A stretch of 48,176 bases of DNA from the NCBI GenBank assembly GCA_018883365.1, contig VEQF01000001.1, forward strand, positions 91,883 to 140,058, read 5' to 3'. The position numbers and the translations under genes were made by a program. The DNA comes from Candidatus Nanopelagicaceae bacterium. Its GTDB lineage: Bacteria > Actinomycetota > Actinomycetes > Nanopelagicales > Nanopelagicaceae. Under the pieces are notes generated by a model. It was not told where the DNA came from, did no database searches, and saw nothing but the letters and a program-made list of their open reading frames with translations. Positions 1 through 8,061 of this stretch are shown here, piece after piece; within the stretch, counting starts at the first letter, position 1, and each line of letters begins with the position of its first letter.

Positions 1-1243
1 CGCCTCTGGGCAGCTCTATGGTTGCTACAACCCCCGCGTGGTCAGATGGAAAACAGATTTCATCCCCGCAACTCCAAACACCACTTCCATCGGGCCATAC
101 ATTCCCAATTATTTTTGAGCTAACTGTGGCATAAACATTTTTAGTGAAAATGTAATCGAGACGATCTGTGAAACCGTATTGATTACCAAAATCATTTGCA
201 AACTTTTCACGTTTCTTATCTGGGCCATTTAATAATGCACTTGCACCCCAGGTGAAATAACGGGCGTTTTTGGCATCAGGTGAAGCATTTTCAAACCCAG
301 CCTCAATCATGGTGCTAAATGCATTGCACTTTGCGCCACTAGGAGTTGGGCAGGTATCACTAACAACTGGTTGTTCTCCTGGATTAGCTGCATCAACTGG
401 ACGAGGATCCCGATAATCAGCGTTGAAGTCACCCATAATGATTACTGGCATCTTGGCATCTTTTAAATCAGCTACTAACTGTTGTGCTTGCAGCGCAGAA
501 TTAGGAACTTTGTTTTCATCCCAAAGTGATTCCAAGTGAGTAGTGATTAAGCGCACTACCGAATCTCTTACTTTAAAGTCAGCCCAGGTGTAACCCCGAT
601 AAATCGTCATAATGGTTGGAACTATTGAGTAGCTGGCGTCATACTCTGTATTACCAACTTGGATTATTTGATTTTTGACATCATCTCGAACTAAAAGCGC
701 GTCGCCAATGGTGAAGCCACAGCTAGCGCTATCTTGGCCAAAAATATCTTGAAAAACTTCAGGATCTTTTACCTTTGTTAGGTAAGGAACCGCAGCGATT
801 GAGTAGCCCGGGTTAAAAGCTGAAACACCATTTGCTTTCGCTAACGAGTAGCTGACACCGGTCTGTTTTGTAGCGTTAATAAATTCATCGAGAAAGTTGA
901 AAACCTCCACCTGATCGCTGAAGAGATCTTTTTTGCAGTACCAAATTGTGGCTTCTTGAATTCCTATGACCTCAGGCCGGTCTTGAACCGCTTCTTTGGC
1001 TAACTTTGGAGCCCGGGCAGCGAAATTGGTTTGTTTCATTTGATCCCACATGAACTGCGCAGCAGCGGGAAAGTTTGGGATTTTCTCTAATGCGATTCCA
1101 ACATCTGCCCCCAAATAAAGATTACGGGACATAACGGTGATGCGATACGGCTCTTGGCTGTTGGCCGGAGCTACAGGTAAAAATGTTGTGGCAAAAATTA
1201 ATGCCAGTACAAATTTACGTAAGATATTTTTAGGAGTGGCCAT
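1..1243 (-). CDS. Secreted endonuclease/exonuclease/phosphatase-family protein (3' end cut by window edge)
   Basis: The reverse strand reads open from an ATG at 1241-1243 to the window edge, about 414 codons without a stop. The N-terminus (MATPKNILRKFVLALIF, then ending near VAPANS) is a typical Sec signal peptide, so the product should act outside the cytoplasm. Family motifs of the EEP fold (DNase I, sphingomyelinase, inositol phosphatase) are visible in order: a metal-binding Glu in GIQEAT, THLESLWDENK, MGDFNADYRDPR, and the terminal SDHAGVVATI. The substrate cannot be told from the motifs; a secreted nuclease or phosphodiesterase scavenging phosphorus would fit but is inference. The start overlaps the last 14 nt of prs, so the gene is probably the tail of the prs transcript. 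The C-terminus lies outside the window. Confidence 0.85.
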   Translation of the reverse strand, partial: MATPKNILRKFVLALIFATTFLPVAPANSQEPYRITVMSRNLYLGADVGIALEKIPNFPAAAQFMWDQMKQTNFAARAPKLAKEAVQDRPEVIGIQEATIWYCKKDLFSDQVEVFNFLDEFINATKQTGVSYSLAKANGVSAFNPGYSIAAVPYLTKVKDPEVFQDIFGQDSASCGFTIGDALLVRDDVKNQIIQVGNTEYDASYSIVPTIMTIYRGYTWADFKVRDSVVRLITTHLESLWDENKVPNSALQAQQLVADLKDAKMPVIIMGDFNADYRDPRPVDAANPGEQPVVSDTCPTPSGAKCNAFSTMIEAGFENASPDAKNARYFTWGASALLNGPDKKREKFANDFGNQYGFTDRLDYIFTKNVYATVSSKIIGNVWPDGSGVWSCGDEICFPSDHAGVVATIELPRG

Positions 1244-2213
1244 CAAAGAGGCTAGTAACTGATCCATCTTCAAATACTTCTTTGATCGCACGTGCAAGTA
1301 GTGGCGCAATCGAAAGTACAGTGAGATTTGGGAATCTGCTCTCTTCAGGTATTGGCAGCGTATTTGCTACAACAACTTCGCTAACCCTGGAGTTACGTAG
1401 GCGATCAGCGGCAGGACCTGAGAAAACAGCATGGGTTGCAGCAATGATTACCTCTTTTGCGCCGGCGTCATAAAGCGCATCCACGGCTTTGGTAATAGTT
1501 CCGGCGGTATCAATCATGTCGTCAATAACGACACAGGTTTGCCCATCGACTTCACCAACAACACGTCCGGTGACCGCTTCATTTGGAATTCGAGGATCAC
1601 GGGTCTTGTGAATAAATGCGATTTGGGTTCCACCCAAGATATCGCTCCAACGCTCGGCTACTCGTACGCGGCCAGAGTCTGGTGAAACGATTGTTAATCG
1701 TGAGCGATCGACTTTTGAACCAACGTAATTAGCAAGTAATGGAAGCGCAAATAGGTGGTCTACCGGTCCGTCAAAGAATCCTTGAATTTGCGAGGTGTGT
1801 AGATCAACGGTCATCAATCGATCCGCGCCTGCAGTTTTGAATAAATCAGCCATCAAGCGAGCTGAGATTGGTTCACGACCACGATGTTTTTTATCCTGAC
1901 GTGCATAACCGTAGAAAGGCGCAATTACGGTAATTCTTTTAGCTGAAGCACGCTTTAAAGCATCAACCATGATTAGTTGTTCCATGATCTGCTTGTTAAC
2001 TGGGGCGGTATGGCTTTGAATTACGAAAGCATCGCAACCGCGAACGCTCTCTTCAAAGCGAACAAATATCTCACCATTTGCAAAGTCGTAAGCGGAGGTC
2101 GGAGTGATGGGAACTCCTAGTTCAGCTGCTACCTCTTCAGCAAGCTCTGGGTAACCGCGACCGGTAAAAATCCGGAGCCGCTTTTCGGAACTGAGACGGA
2201 GTTCGGTGCTCAT
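1230..2213 (-). CDS. prs: Ribose-phosphate pyrophosphokinase (PRPP synthetase)
   Basis: Makes 5-phosphoribosyl 1-pyrophosphate from ribose 5-phosphate and ATP in the cytoplasm, feeding purine, pyrimidine, histidine and NAD synthesis. The 327-aa protein has the usual length. Visible motifs are YARQDKKHRGREPIS (about residues 103-117, ATP and phosphate binding), VDLHTSQIQGFF (136-147) and the PRPP-binding loop VVIDDMIDTAGT (228-239). The stretch VSPDSGRVRVAERW is the actinobacterial version of the region that reads VSPDVGGVVRAR in enterobacteria. The ATG start overlaps the glmU stop by 4 nt (ATGA-type), so the two are translationally coupled, an order common in Actinobacteria. The downstream secreted-hydrolase gene overlaps the 3' end by 14 nt. 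Confidence 0.97.
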   Translation of the reverse strand: MSTELRLSSEKRLRIFTGRGYPELAEEVAAELGVPITPTSAYDFANGEIFVRFEESVRGCDAFVIQSHTAPVNKQIMEQLIMVDALKRASAKRITVIAPFYGYARQDKKHRGREPISARLMADLFKTAGADRLMTVDLHTSQIQGFFDGPVDHLFALPLLANYVGSKVDRSRLTIVSPDSGRVRVAERWSDILGGTQIAFIHKTRDPRIPNEAVTGRVVGEVDGQTCVVIDDMIDTAGTITKAVDALYDAGAKEVIIAATHAVFSGPAADRLRNSRVSEVVVANTLPIPEESRFPNLTVLSIAPLLARAIKEVFEDGSVTSLFDGHS

Positions 2214-3631
2214 TTCTGCCCTTCTCTTTTGGTTGCCGCTTCTGCTGATTTGGTTCCTTTACGTTTTTTCAAAACCCAGCCAAGAATATTGCTTTGCTTA
2301 GACCTTGCGATACCAAGCGCGCCGGCCGGGACATCTTCAGTAATCACTGAGCCAGCCGCGGTGTATGCACCATCACCAATCGTGACTGGAGCGACCAGCA
2401 TCGAATCGCTGCCGATACGTACATGATCTCCAATTACAGTTTGGTGTTTTTCTACACCGTCATAGTTCACAACTACCGTTGCGGCACCGATATTGGTATG
2501 AGCTCCAACTGTTGCATCGCCAACATAGGAAAGGTGTGGCACCTTAGAACTTTGACCAATTGTTGAATTTTTAATCTCGACAAAGGAACCCACCCGAACC
2601 TGGTCAGATAACTTGGTTCCGGCTCTTAAATGAGTAAATGGACCAACTTGTGCGCCAGCTCCAATAATTGCTGATTCGCAATGTGATTCAAAGATTTTGG
2701 CTTGAGCTCCGACCTCAGTATTTATCAAGGTCGTGCGCGGTCCGATAACAGCTGAGGCACCAATCCTTGTCGCACCTTTAATTGCAGTTCCCGGTTCAAT
2801 AACAACATCAATTCCAATCTCTGCCGTTACATCAATCCAGGTGCTCATCGGATCAATGATGGTCACACCACTTTGCATTAAAGCATCACAAATTCTGGCG
2901 TTCATGATGAAGCCACAGGTGGAAAGTTGGGCGCGATCATTAATTCCCATTACCTCGGTGTAATCATGGGTAGCAAATGCCGCGACTTTTTTTCCTTCAT
3001 TGCGCAATATCGCAATGACATCAGTTAAATACTCTTCTTTTTGTGAATTATTCCCGGTAACTTGATTGAGCGCTGCCTTCAAATCCGCAAGTGCAAAAAG
3101 ATAGACCCCCGAGTTAATCTCAAGGGTCTGTTTTTGAGAATCATTGGCATCTTTTTCTTCAACAATCTCTGCTAGGTCGCCAGAGTTGTCTCGAATAACT
3201 CTGCCGTAACCCGTTGGGTCTGGCATTTGTGTGGTTAGCACTGTGGCGCTTGCGCCGGTCGAGTTATGTTTTGAAATTAGTTCCGAAAGAGTGTTGCCAG
3301 TTAGAAGTGGAGTATCACCAGCGCAAATCAGAACTGTTCCGTTTTCAGCTGTTGCTTCTAGAGCCAGTCGAGTTGCATGCCCTGTGCCACCACGGACCTC
3401 TTGAAAAACTGTTTTGGCCTTTGGTGAAACTTGATTCAAATGATCAATTACTTCTTCTTTAGCGGCTCCAACAACCACCCGGAGCTCTTTGGCATCAAGT
3501 TGATTTATGGCGTGTAAAACATGGGCGATTAATGAACGACCGGCAATTTCATGGAGAACTTTGGCACGGCTAGATTTCATGCGAGTGCCCTCGCCAGCAG
3601 CGAGAACGATGGCAAGATCTAGCTGGCTCAA
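2210..3631 (-). CDS. glmU: Bifunctional GlcN-1-P acetyltransferase / UDP-GlcNAc pyrophosphorylase
   Basis: Catalyses the last two steps to UDP-GlcNAc, the precursor of peptidoglycan. The N-terminal uridyltransferase half shows the signature LAAGEGTRMKSSRAK (residues 10-24) and GGTGHA. The C-terminal half from about residue 250 is a left-handed beta-helix of hexapeptide repeats with GPFTHLRAGT, the HLSYVGDA segment and NIGAATVVVNYDG, the acetyltransferase site. At 473 aa it is a normal length, with a short charged tail. The likely start is TTG at 3629-3631, placing the nucleotide-binding strand about ten residues in, as in the family; the GGGGAG just before it sits close for a ribosome binding site. 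It precedes prs with a 4-nt overlap; a tRNA-Gln gene lies upstream. Confidence 0.96.
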   Translation of the reverse strand: MSQLDLAIVLAAGEGTRMKSSRAKVLHEIAGRSLIAHVLHAINQLDAKELRVVVGAAKEEVIDHLNQVSPKAKTVFQEVRGGTGHATRLALEATAENGTVLICAGDTPLLTGNTLSELISKHNSTGASATVLTTQMPDPTGYGRVIRDNSGDLAEIVEEKDANDSQKQTLEINSGVYLFALADLKAALNQVTGNNSQKEEYLTDVIAILRNEGKKVAAFATHDYTEVMGINDRAQLSTCGFIMNARICDALMQSGVTIIDPMSTWIDVTAEIGIDVVIEPGTAIKGATRIGASAVIGPRTTLINTEVGAQAKIFESHCESAIIGAGAQVGPFTHLRAGTKLSDQVRVGSFVEIKNSTIGQSSKVPHLSYVGDATVGAHTNIGAATVVVNYDGVEKHQTVIGDHVRIGSDSMLVAPVTIGDGAYTAAGSVITEDVPAGALGIARSKQSNILGWVLKKRKGTKSAEAATKREGQK

Positions 3632-3673
3632 CTCCCCGCCTTTCCTTCTAATAAGCGTTTGCTAGTAAGAGTT

Positions 3674-3748
3674 TGGCTCCTCCACCAGGTATCGATCCTG
3701 GACCCTGGGCTTCAAAGGCCCATGTGCTAGCCACTACACAATGGAGGA
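3674..3748 (-). tRNA. tRNA-Gln (anticodon TTG)
   Basis: The reverse complement folds as a full cloverleaf: 7-bp acceptor TCCTCCA/TGGAGGA, D arm GTGT/GCAC, anticodon stem TGGGC/GCCCA with loop CTTTGAA (3711-3717; anticodon TTG at 3713-3715), T stem CCAGG/CCTGG. The discriminator is G (3677) and CCA is encoded (3674-3676). The T loop reads ATCGATA, with A where T54 is usual. It sits between ispE and glmU on the same strand. Confidence 0.95.
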
Positions 3749-3810
3749 ACCTGAATTCTATTGGGTCAGGCTGCCTAACTACTAACCAGTCTCGAACGGT
3801 TCAAGGGTTC

Positions 3811-3852
3811 AACTAGGCAGTTTCAATTAGGCCGTTTCAATTAGGCCGTTTC
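3811..3852. repeat. Three tandem copies of a 14-bp unit at the end of ispE
   Basis: Units aactaggcagtttc (3811-3824), aattaggccgtttc (3825-3838) and aattaggccgtttc (3839-3852) follow each other directly; the last two are identical and the first differs at two positions. The ispE stop (3841-3843) lies in the third unit, so on the coding strand each downstream unit repeats the last codons and the stop. Copy number changes here would not alter the protein. Likely a replication-slippage duplication. Confidence 0.85.
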
Positions 3853-4755
3853 GATAACCCGTGCCCCCGGCACCGGCCCGGATGCACGAACAACATTTCC
3901 TACAACCCCGCTGGAGGTTAGAGCCACCACTAAATCAAGAGCATGATCATCATTTTCAGCTAGAAAAGCCACGGTAGGCCCAGAGCCAGAAACCAATCCG
4001 CCAAGGGCTCCGTAATCCATACCAACATCAAGAATTAAACGCAGTGCAGGTTTTAAGGAACAAGCAGCGGGCTGTAAATCATTGGACAAAGCTTTTCCTA
4101 GCGCAATCGCATCCCCAGCGCTAAGTGCATGCATTAATGATGCACTGATGTGCGGTGGTGCAACCTGCAGACCTTCACGCAATCGATCACATTCATTGTA
4201 AACCGCAGGCGTTGATAACCCAGAGCTAGATAGAGCTAGCACCCAGTTATATGAACCGCGGGAAAGAACTGGAGTGATTTGATCTCCACGTCCGGTACCA
4301 ATTGCCGTACCACCAGAGATTGTGAATGGAATATCTGCTCCTAGCTCTGAACCGATTTTTTCCATTTCACTTTTACTTAATCCCAATCCGAATAATGCAT
4401 CCATTCCAACAATGGTTGCGCCAGCATCAGCGCTACCTCCCGCCATGCCACCTGCGATTGGAATCTCTTTAGTTAAAGTGATTTCGATTCCATCTTCAAT
4501 CTCAAATTTCTTACACATTAACTCAGCTGCTTTATATGCCAAGTTATTTTTATCTAAAGGCAGGTGATCGCTAACTTTTCCAGTAGCAGAAATAGAAATT
4601 CCAGATTTATCAGCCAACGAAATCTTTACATCATCAAACAAGGAGACCGCTTGAAAAACCGTAGCGACCGGGTGATACCCATCCGACTGCAACGGTCCAA
4701 CTGAGAGTTGCAGATTTATCTTGCCGGGGGCTCGTGTCACCACATGTGAGGGCAT
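3841..4755 (-). CDS. ispE: 4-diphosphocytidyl-2-C-methyl-D-erythritol kinase
   Basis: GHMP-family kinase that phosphorylates CDP-methylerythritol at the 2-hydroxyl in the MEP pathway to isoprenoids. The 304-aa protein shows TRAPGKINLQL at the N-terminus (lysine and asparagine near the substrate), the glycine-rich ATP loop IPIAGGMAGGSADAGA (98-113) and a C-terminal GLVSGSGPTVAFL motif. The start is ATG 4753-4755; the hexamer TACGCT (4762-4767) lies exactly 6 nt upstream, so a leaderless transcript from inside the operon is likely in addition to read-through from rsmA, 26 nt upstream. The tatD-rsmA-ispE order is conserved in Actinobacteria. The stop lies in a 14-bp tandem repeat. Confidence 0.96.
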   Translation of the reverse strand: MPSHVVTRAPGKINLQLSVGPLQSDGYHPVATVFQAVSLFDDVKISLADKSGISISATGKVSDHLPLDKNNLAYKAAELMCKKFEIEDGIEITLTKEIPIAGGMAGGSADAGATIVGMDALFGLGLSKSEMEKIGSELGADIPFTISGGTAIGTGRGDQITPVLSRGSYNWVLALSSSGLSTPAVYNECDRLREGLQVAPPHISASLMHALSAGDAIALGKALSNDLQPAACSLKPALRLILDVGMDYGALGGLVSGSGPTVAFLAENDDHALDLVVALTSSGVVGNVVRASGPVPGARVIETA

Positions 4756-4761
4756 GTGGTG

Positions 4762-4767
4762 AGCGTA
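4762..4767 (-). promoter_or_regulatory. Putative leaderless -10 box of ispE
   Basis: TACGCT on the reverse strand, followed by CACCAC and then the ATG of ispE. It matches TAnnnT with the 6-nt spacing seen before many starts in this window. Confidence 0.5.
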
Positions 4768-4781
4768 TTACTTTGTGGTGG

Positions 4782-5627
4782 TTAGCGCCTATCCAACTGT
4801 TTTGCGATTGCGGCGAATTTTTCAATTGAAAGGGACTCCCCACGAATCGTTGGGTCAATTCCCGCTGAAATCAATGCGGTTTCCGCCTCGCCAGACCCCC
4901 CGTAAATCTCTGCATAAATAGAGCGCAACATTTTTCTTCGTTGACCAAAAGCTCTATCAACCAGATCAAATGTTCGTCTCCGCAATGCCTCATCACCCAA
5001 AGGTTCATGGCGAATGAACTTAACCAGCGAAGAATCCACATTTGGCACCGGCCAGAAAACCGATCTTGATACCGAGTCCGCCAAAATCATGTCGCACCAC
5101 CAAGCTGCTTTAGCACTTGGTACTCCATAAGTCTTGCTCCCCGGTTTTGCAGCTAAGCGTTCTGCAACCTCAGTCTGAACCATGACCACTCCCGAAGTGA
5201 TAGATGGAAAACGCTCGAGGAAACTCAATAACACCGGAACTGAAACGTTGTACGGAAGATTCGCCACAAGTTTTGTTGGGTTGCCTGGGATGTCAAAAAC
5301 CTGCAACGCATCTTGATTAAGAATTTTTAACTGCTTATCTGGAACACCGTGACTAGCAGCGGTAATAGGCAACTGTTTGGCTAATCGATTATCGATTTCA
5401 ATTGCGCTTACCTGGTTAGTTGCCTGCAATAGAGCTAAAGTCAAAGATCCGAGTCCTGGGCCAATTTCTACAACGTGATCTCCTTGGCTGATTACCGCCA
5501 AACGAACAATTTTCTGACAGGTATTTGCATCAATCACAAAGTTTTGTCCCAACGACTTTGCTGGATGCAGATCCAACTGCTCCGCTAAAGATCTAACCTC
5601 TGCCGCGCCAAGTAATGAAATGCTCAT
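4782..5627 (-). CDS. rsmA: 16S rRNA (adenine1518/1519-N6)-dimethyltransferase
   Basis: KsgA-type enzyme that uses S-adenosylmethionine to dimethylate two adjacent adenines in helix 45 of 16S rRNA late in 30S assembly. The 281-aa sequence has the start motif HPAKSLGQNFVID, the SAM loop VVEIGPGLGSLTLALL (52-67) and the catalytic NLPYN (123-127), all intact. The stop of tatD and this ATG overlap by 4 nt, so the genes are coupled. In mycobacteria a resuscitation-promoting factor gene (rpfB) sits between tatD and ksgA; here no room is left for it. Confidence 0.97.
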   Translation of the reverse strand: MSISLLGAAEVRSLAEQLDLHPAKSLGQNFVIDANTCQKIVRLAVISQGDHVVEIGPGLGSLTLALLQATNQVSAIEIDNRLAKQLPITAASHGVPDKQLKILNQDALQVFDIPGNPTKLVANLPYNVSVPVLLSFLERFPSITSGVVMVQTEVAERLAAKPGSKTYGVPSAKAAWWCDMILADSVSRSVFWPVPNVDSSLVKFIRHEPLGDEALRRRTFDLVDRAFGQRRKMLRSIYAEIYGGSGEAETALISAGIDPTIRGESLSIEKFAAIAKQLDRR

Positions 5628-6484
5628 GCGCTAAAACTTCCAAAAATCCGCTCTGCGTTATTGCTAATTGCAGTGGTTAAATCAACTAAAGATTCGTTGC
5701 GCTCCTGCGCAATCAATCGCAGAATATGCGGAATCTGAGCCGGAGTATTTAGGGCGCCGCGATGAGGGCTAGGCGCGAGAAATGGCGAGTCGGTTTCGAC
5801 CAGTAATTGATTGTGCGGCACTAGCTTTACCGCTTCTCTCAAATGTGGTGCATTTTTGAAGGTAACGGTTCCTGCAAATGAAAGTATGTAGCCCTTTTCG
5901 ATGCACTCTTGTGCCATTTCGGCATCACCTGAATAACAATGGAAAATAGTTTTTTCCGGCGCGCCAACCTCTTCCAGCAAATCAAGCACCGCGCGATGAG
6001 CATCCCGATCATGAATTACCAGGGCTTTATTGTGATGCTTAGCAATTTCGATATGACGTTTGAAAGAGTATTTCTGCTTGTCTTGTAGATCTGGTGCGGT
6101 TCGGAAAAAATCTAATCCCGTCTCGCCAATTGCCCGCACTCTCGGGTGAGCGGCCAATTCATTGATAACTGCTAAATCTTTTTCTAGATCTTCAACTACT
6201 GGTGCTTCATTTGGATGTAGCGCGACCGCTGCGAGAACTTGCGTATTCCAAGTTTCTGCCAATCTGACTGACCACTCAGATTGCTCTGCCGAATATCCAA
6301 CTTGAACAATACGATCAATTCCAACTGAGGCCGCATCATCTAGAACTTTTTTGATTGCTGGGTCATCTGGTTCAGTATTGGTAACAATCTCTAAGTGCGC
6401 ATGGGAATCAACGCAATTAACTGGAAGTGGTTCAGGAAGTGGAGCAGGCTGACGGTCTAAATCGCGGTTGTGACGATCTGCCAT
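5624..6484 (-). CDS. tatD: TatD-family metal-dependent hydrolase (DNase-like)
   Basis: TIM-barrel amidohydrolase-fold enzyme; TatD relatives act as 3'-5' exonucleases or quality-control nucleases. The 286-aa protein carries the metal ligands in order: CVDSHAHLE (24-32, His28 and His30), the bridging Glu in AIGETGLDFF, the His in VIHDRDAH, HCYSGD and the Asp in VETDSPFLAPSPHRG. The N-terminus has a proline-rich stretch of about 20 residues before the first strand, longer than the usual start; a later start is possible but no better candidate is visible. It lies 3 nt after metG and overlaps rsmA by 4 nt, in an actinobacterial metG-tatD-ksgA-ispE order. Confidence 0.93.
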   Translation of the reverse strand: MADRHNRDLDRQPAPLPEPLPVNCVDSHAHLEIVTNTEPDDPAIKKVLDDAASVGIDRIVQVGYSAEQSEWSVRLAETWNTQVLAAVALHPNEAPVVEDLEKDLAVINELAAHPRVRAIGETGLDFFRTAPDLQDKQKYSFKRHIEIAKHHNKALVIHDRDAHRAVLDLLEEVGAPEKTIFHCYSGDAEMAQECIEKGYILSFAGTVTFKNAPHLREAVKLVPHNQLLVETDSPFLAPSPHRGALNTPAQIPHILRLIAQERNESLVDLTTAISNNAERIFGSFSA

Positions 6485-6487
6485 TAA

Positions 6488-8047
6488 CTAGCCTTCTAAG
6501 TCAGCTAAGCGCGGGAAGAGAATCTCGCCTTTGGTCACATTACTTCCAGCTGGAAGTTGGCCCCATTTCGCTACCGTTGAAATTTCTTGTTTCTCAATTG
6601 GTCCTAAGCTGTCTTGCGCACCGAGTGAGCTCCAAAGTTTTTGTGTTGCAATCGGCATGACCGGATGCAGTAGTACCGCTAGAGCTCGCAAGGCTTCTGC
6701 GGTGTTGTAAAGAATCTCATCTAGTTCGGATTTGCGGGCTGGATCTTTAGCAACCGACCACGGCTCTTTTACTGTTACATATCCATTTACCTGCTTGCAA
6801 AACTCCATGATTTGATTGATTCCGCCTTGGAAATCCAACGCACACATCGCTTGATCAGCACCAGAAACGGTTTTTTCCAGCGCTGCAGCCAGATCGGCAT
6901 CTTGGGCAACTGCGGGTAGAACTCCTGCGCAGTATTTTTCGATCATTGCAGCCAGACGAGATGCCAGGTTTCCAAAATCATTTGCTAACTCACTGGTGTA
7001 GCGGGCTGACATGTCTTCCCATGAGAAAGAGCCATCACTACCAAATGGAATCGCCCGCATAAAGTAGTAACGGAACGCATCGACGCCAAAGTGTTTGGTG
7101 ATATCTGATGGCGCAATTCCGGTGAGTTTGCTCTTGCTCATTTTCTCGCCGCCAACCAACAACCAACCATGTGCGAAAACTTTTTTAGGAACCGGCAGAT
7201 TCGCCGCCATCAACATAGCCGGCCATATAACGGCATGGAAGCGCAGAATATCTTTTCCAACTAGATGAACATCGGCTGGCCAAGTTTTGGCAAAGAATTT
7301 GCCACCATCACTATCAGCTGGATCAGTTAAACCAACTGCGGTTGCATAATTAAGCAGGGCATCAAACCAGACATAAACCACCTGTTTTGTATCCCAAGGA
7401 ACTGGAATTCCCCAATTAAATGTTGAGCGAGAGATTGATAGATCGGAAACTCCGCTTTCCAAAAAGGAAACAACTTCATTTCGTGCACTGGCAGGTTCAC
7501 ACGCCTCTGGATTGTTTTTGTAATGCTCTAATAGTGGTTGTACAAAGGCTGAGAGCTTGAAGAACCAATTTGTCTCGCTAACCATTTCAACTGGTTTGGA
7601 GTGAATTTTGCATTTACCTTCATCGAGATCGCCTGGAAGCTTGAACTCTTCACAACCTACGCAATAAGGGCCTTCATACTTTCCTTCATAAATAAAGCCT
7701 TGTTCCATCAACCCCTGCAGAAACTTCTGCACTCGCTCCATATGGCGCGGCTCTGTGGTGCGGATGAAATCATCATTGGCAATCTCTAAATGCTTCCAAA
7801 CCGGTTTCCAGGCATCCTCAACTAAACGATCACACCATTGTTGGGGTGGAGTGTTGTTGGAGTCAGCGGTCCGCATGACCTTCTGGCCATGTTCATCAGT
7901 TCCGGTAAGAAACCAAACTGATTCACCTTTTTGACGATGCCAGCGAGTGAGCAAATCCCCTGCCACGGTCGTATATGCATGGCCGATGTGCGGCGCATCA
8001 TTTACATAGTAAATAGGCGTGGTGAGATAAAAGGATTTCTCAGACAT
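6488..8047 (-). CDS. metG: Methionyl-tRNA synthetase
   Basis: Class I aminoacyl-tRNA synthetase charging tRNA-Met. The 519-aa protein has the HIGH-type motif in YYVNDAPHIGHAYT (13-26), a zinc-knuckle insertion with C129-x2-C132 and C146-x2-H149, and the KMSKS loop at 302-306. It is the short form that ends after the anticodon-binding helical domain and lacks the C-terminal tRNA-binding (EMAPII-like) appendix, as is common in Actinobacteria. The ATG is preceded by TAGACT with 7 nt between, suggesting a leaderless start of its own 14 nt after rsmI. Confidence 0.97.
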   Translation of the reverse strand: MSEKSFYLTTPIYYVNDAPHIGHAYTTVAGDLLTRWHRQKGESVWFLTGTDEHGQKVMRTADSNNTPPQQWCDRLVEDAWKPVWKHLEIANDDFIRTTEPRHMERVQKFLQGLMEQGFIYEGKYEGPYCVGCEEFKLPGDLDEGKCKIHSKPVEMVSETNWFFKLSAFVQPLLEHYKNNPEACEPASARNEVVSFLESGVSDLSISRSTFNWGIPVPWDTKQVVYVWFDALLNYATAVGLTDPADSDGGKFFAKTWPADVHLVGKDILRFHAVIWPAMLMAANLPVPKKVFAHGWLLVGGEKMSKSKLTGIAPSDITKHFGVDAFRYYFMRAIPFGSDGSFSWEDMSARYTSELANDFGNLASRLAAMIEKYCAGVLPAVAQDADLAAALEKTVSGADQAMCALDFQGGINQIMEFCKQVNGYVTVKEPWSVAKDPARKSELDEILYNTAEALRALAVLLHPVMPIATQKLWSSLGAQDSLGPIEKQEISTVAKWGQLPAGSNVTKGEILFPRLADLEG

Positions 8048-8054
8048 GGTCGGA

Positions 8055-8060
8055 AGTCTA
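8055..8060 (-). promoter_or_regulatory. Putative leaderless -10 box of metG
   Basis: TAGACT on the reverse strand, 7 nt before the metG ATG. It lies inside the short rsmI-metG gap, so it would add an internal promoter to the cluster. Confidence 0.45.
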
Positions 8061-8061
8061 T

